Under the pieces are notes generated by a model. The model saw only the letters and a list, made by a program, of their open reading frames with translations, did not search any database and had not been told where the DNA came from. The translations under genes and the position numbers were made by a program. This document shows positions 5,587-6,204 of a DNA stretch of 6,204 nt, piece after piece (the first letter of the stretch is position 1; the number at the start of each line of letters is the position of its first letter). Origin of the DNA: an uncultured Desulfovibrio sp. (lineage in GTDB: Bacteria; Desulfobacterota; Desulfovibrionia; Desulfovibrionales; Desulfovibrionaceae). The stretch covers positions 1-6,204 of the forward strand of contig CAMWVJ010000073.1 of NCBI GenBank assembly GCA_947177645.1. The letters are read 5' to 3'.

Positions 5587-6204
5587 ATGGGGCTTTCCCC
5601 GCGTCTGGTCATGGCCGACGCCAAGGGCAATGTGGTGGACGAGCCCGGGCTGTTCATGGTCTGCCGCCGCGGGGACCAGTGGGGCCTGCCGCGCCCGGAC
5701 GAGCTCATGCCGCTCCCGGAGGAGAGCGAGCTCTTCCTGCTCCCCGGGCGCCGCGCCGTGGGCCTTGACCCTGAAAGCGGCGCCATGGAGGCCGTGGACG
5801 GCCTCGCGGTGGCGGCCTTCGCCGCGCCCGCGCACACCCTTTCCGCCCACCCGGCCTATGTGACGGAAGAGGGCGCGCCCCTGCTGCCGCTCTTCGCGTA
5901 TGGCGCGGTGGGCTTCGCCCGGGGCCGCTTTTGGGTCTGCGCCCGCAAGGTGGACGATGACCCGCGCCAGCAGTTCCACCACATCAGGCCGGGCCGCATC
6001 GAGCGCGGGGCCGAGGCGCTCTTGCGCGACTATCCCAAGAACCGGCTCATCCGGCACATCATCGACAATTGCGTGCGCCGCTACGCCTGCCCGGCGGCGC
6101 GCAATTTCGCCCTCGGACGCTATGAGGCGCCGCTCCCGAGCGCGCGCGCCTGCAATGCCCGCTGCGTGGGCTGCATCTCCGCGCGCAGCGCGGACTCCCC
6201 CGTG
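5587..6204 (+). CDS. Radical SAM protein with long N-terminal extension (partial, runs off right edge)
   Basis: The first 206 codons of a longer protein. Residues 189-196 read CNARCVGC, the CxxxCxxC signature that ligates the [4Fe-4S] cluster used to cleave S-adenosylmethionine. Cys189, Cys193 and Cys196 would be the ligands. The window ends 10 codons later, so the rest of the barrel is unseen. The motif is preceded by about 188 residues, far more than in minimal radical SAM enzymes. That extension has blocks such as RRGDQWGLPRPDELMPLP, ELFLLPGRRAVGLDP and GRFWVCARKVDDDPRQQF, which recall a radical SAM family of Desulfovibrio-type bacteria with unknown reaction. Two more cysteines (Cys162 and Cys168, in NCVRRYAC) lie shortly before the motif. 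No signal peptide is present, so the protein is cytoplasmic. The start is set by AAGGAGG at 5576-5582. The substrate cannot be inferred. Confidence 0.88.
   Translation, partial: MGLSPRLVMADAKGNVVDEPGLFMVCRRGDQWGLPRPDELMPLPEESELFLLPGRRAVGLDPESGAMEAVDGLAVAAFAAPAHTLSAHPAYVTEEGAPLLPLFAYGAVGFARGRFWVCARKVDDDPRQQFHHIRPGRIERGAEALLRDYPKNRLIRHIIDNCVRRYACPAARNFALGRYEAPLPSARACNARCVGCISARSADSPV

Noticed and set aside
5019..5768. Plus-strand open frame of 249 codons across 5019-5768
   Set aside because: It overlaps the end of the glycosyltransferase gene, runs antisense to the small membrane protein gene and out of frame into the radical SAM gene. It has no domain signal or ribosome-binding site.

Overview
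This 6.2 kb window is strongly GC-rich bacterial chromosome with G or C at most third codon positions. It carries six protein genes: five visible to at least one real end, plus one cut off near its N-terminus by the left edge. The gene families fit a sulfate-reducing deltaproteobacterium of the Desulfovibrionaceae type: a small DsrE-like protein, a very long AsmA-like protein, a CgeB-type glycosyltransferase, and a radical SAM protein with a long N-terminal extension. That assignment is inferred from protein resemblance recalled from memory, not from a search. No mobile element, CRISPR array, tRNA, rRNA or phage gene was seen.

Layout from left to right. (1) Positions 166 to 1, minus strand: N-terminus of an unidentified membrane or exported protein, running off the left edge. 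(2) 339-695, plus: DsrE-like protein of 118 aa. (3) 700-3900, minus: AsmA-family protein of 1066 aa, convergent with (2) across a 4-base gap. (4) 4037-5083, plus: CgeB-like glycosyltransferase of 348 aa, divergent from (3). (5) 5091-5504, minus: small membrane-anchored coiled-coil protein of 137 aa, convergent with (4) across 7 bases. (6) 5587-6204, plus: radical SAM protein, divergent from (5), cut by the right edge just after its CxxxCxxC motif.

Strand alternates at every gene, so no two neighbours here can share an operon on one strand. The three intergenic regions (167-338, 3901-4036, 5505-5586) are all divergent and hold the promoter candidates. The best is at 3959-4020, where two good sigma70-type promoters for asmA and the glycosyltransferase overlap head-on. 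Both convergent junctions have almost no spacer, and each has a short hairpin lying over the stop codon(s).

Functionally, the AsmA-like protein (inner membrane to periplasm, envelope lipid homeostasis) and the glycosyltransferase (probably surface polysaccharide or protein glycosylation) could be linked through the cell envelope and a shared control region. The DsrE-like and radical SAM proteins have no evident partner here. I did not find a convincing new multi-gene system. The most testable unusual points are the overlapping promoters, the hairpin that meets the radical SAM Shine-Dalgarno and the opposing -35 box, and the hairpins over the convergent stops.
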